Assembly: GCA_026874595.1 (NCBI GenBank)
Contig: CM049310.1
Location: 83,117,056-83,181,055 of the forward strand
Direction of reading: 5' to 3'
Source: Sipunculus nudus
Lineage: Eukaryota; Annelida; Sipuncula; Golfingiida; Sipunculidae
Length of the DNA: 64,000 bases
In this document: positions 62,945 to 64,000 of the stretch, one piece after another
How positions within the stretch are numbered: position 1 is the first letter of the stretch
How the letters are laid out: every line of letters starts with the position of its first letter
The notes under the pieces: generated by a model
What the model was told of the DNA's origin: nothing
What the model saw: the letters and a program-made list of their open reading frames with translations, nothing else
Databases searched by the model: none
Made by a program: the position numbers and the translations under genes

Positions 62945-64000
62945 AAAGTAAATATTCCGTATAGGATAAATTTGAGCTGCAGTCGATATAATTATACAAG
63001 GGATATGCAAATATACTGGCCATGGTCATTTTTTTGACAAGTCGGATAAAAAACTTTTACTTGCTGAATGCTACGCTCAGGAGGCAGCGATAATGTCATG
63101 TGGTCTAACCGCTGTCGAATATGATAGCTATTATGCACATTTTGTTACAATATAGCGGCTTTCTCTAAAATACCTCATGTATTTTTAGCTAGTCGCATAG
63201 ATTCTTAAATAGCTCTTAAGTATCAACAGATGAAAAATATTACAGCATACAGCCTTTCTTGGTCAACAACCTGGCACGACGCTTATGTTTAATTTGGCTG
63301 TTCAGGCTCCCCCACATTTCCTTTACAAAATTAGCACCACTTCGTGAGACAAATTTTACGCAGTCATACTGTTTTAACATCAACTATTTAGTCCTGCCAA
63401 TCACAGAGCGTGTTTTGCAATTTCGGCTTTCGCAGCTTATGCAATCTGATTGGTCGAATGTTTCGTTTCGCAATTTTCATGGCCAAAACCAGGAAAGCGA
63501 ACAGCTCGTTAGAAACATATATCGTAGATCAAACGTTTGTATATTTGCAGTTAAGCCATTTGCATACCAAAAGGCTTGGACCTACCAACAAGTAACTGCT
63601 CAACTGATAAGCTGCTTCTAATTTCTTGCAAAGGCACACAAAGTAATCGGTAACGTTACAAATGGGTTTTCTTGCGGCGAATCTTGCGCAGTTTTCATAA
63701 AATTGTTAAAGATAATGGACGAATTTTTGTTTACGCATAAACAGCATGTCTGCAGTATGGACACAATTAAGTATTCCTCCTGCAAACAAAACATAGCTTG
63801 TCTCGACAGGTAGGTGGCATAAACGGGATAAAGATTCTTTCTAATTTTTGCCCCATGTTTTACAGAGCAATTTACTTTTTGGTGTTGGCGTCATTATCAC
63901 GTACAGAGCATGTTGAGTTGACTAAAAATAAAATGTATCCTCTTTGAAATACAATGGCACCTGCCAAAATATCGCACTCCTGTACATGAGTGTTAAAAAA
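62945..64000. other. no further CLC exon recognised
   Basis: Upstream intron of the CLC gene. A 120-codon plus-strand open frame (63259-63621) has no recognisable domain. No minus-strand exon with CLC features was found. Confidence 0.4.

Noticed and set aside
63259-63621. 120-codon plus-strand open frame
   Set aside because: No recognisable motif, no splice or promoter context; inside an intron of the CLC gene on the other strand.

Overview
This window is nuclear DNA from an intron-rich animal. It is AT-rich, coding exons are short and far apart with clean GT-AG boundaries, and the spaces between are filled with microsatellites, minisatellites, SINEs, MITE-like repeats and retrotransposon remains. 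The amine oxidase belongs to the aplysianin/escapin type, the large beta-helix membrane protein looks like a lophotrochozoan lineage family, and one long repeat begins with a GCTCAGCTGA-type inverted end. Together these suggest a lophotrochozoan, probably a mollusc and perhaps a bivalve. That assignment is an inference.

Three host genes can be supported. (1) 10863-14444 (+) is an intronless 1,193-residue gene: signal/anchor region, parallel beta-helix ectodomain, Cys-rich module and about nine C-terminal membrane segments. (2) 22349-45068 (-) is a flavin-dependent L-amino-acid/amine oxidase rebuilt here from six exons, including a 45-nt microexon. All splice phases agree and give a predicted 581-residue type II membrane protein with an FAD-binding ectodomain. 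(3) 57438-62936 (-) holds the last four exons of a CLC chloride/proton transporter (paired CBS domains plus an acidic tail). Its upstream exons lie to the right of the window or were not found.

Layout: 1-10.6 kb holds no recognisable host gene but has a 45-bp minisatellite, two LTR-like sequences in inverted orientation around an (AT)n tract, and a MITE end. 10.65-14.8 kb is the intronless receptor-like gene with its poly(A) signal. 14.8-22.3 kb is repeat-rich. 22.3-45.1 kb is the oxidase gene. Its introns carry a miniature LTR retroelement split by a 5'-truncated LINE (23521-25497), (TTATA)n and (ATT)n arrays, a 95-bp minisatellite, two copies of one SINE and a roughly 3.1-kb repeat (41.2-44.3 kb). 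45-57 kb is gene-poor, with a MITE, another SINE and a long inverted-repeat element. 57.4-64 kb is the CLC gene end, with a large 27-bp minisatellite organised into a roughly 1,050-bp higher-order repeat in an intron.

The three genes show no operon-like relation. The oxidase and the CLC gene lie in the same orientation about 12 kb apart, and the beta-helix gene is convergent with the oxidase. No bacterial, CRISPR or phage system is present.
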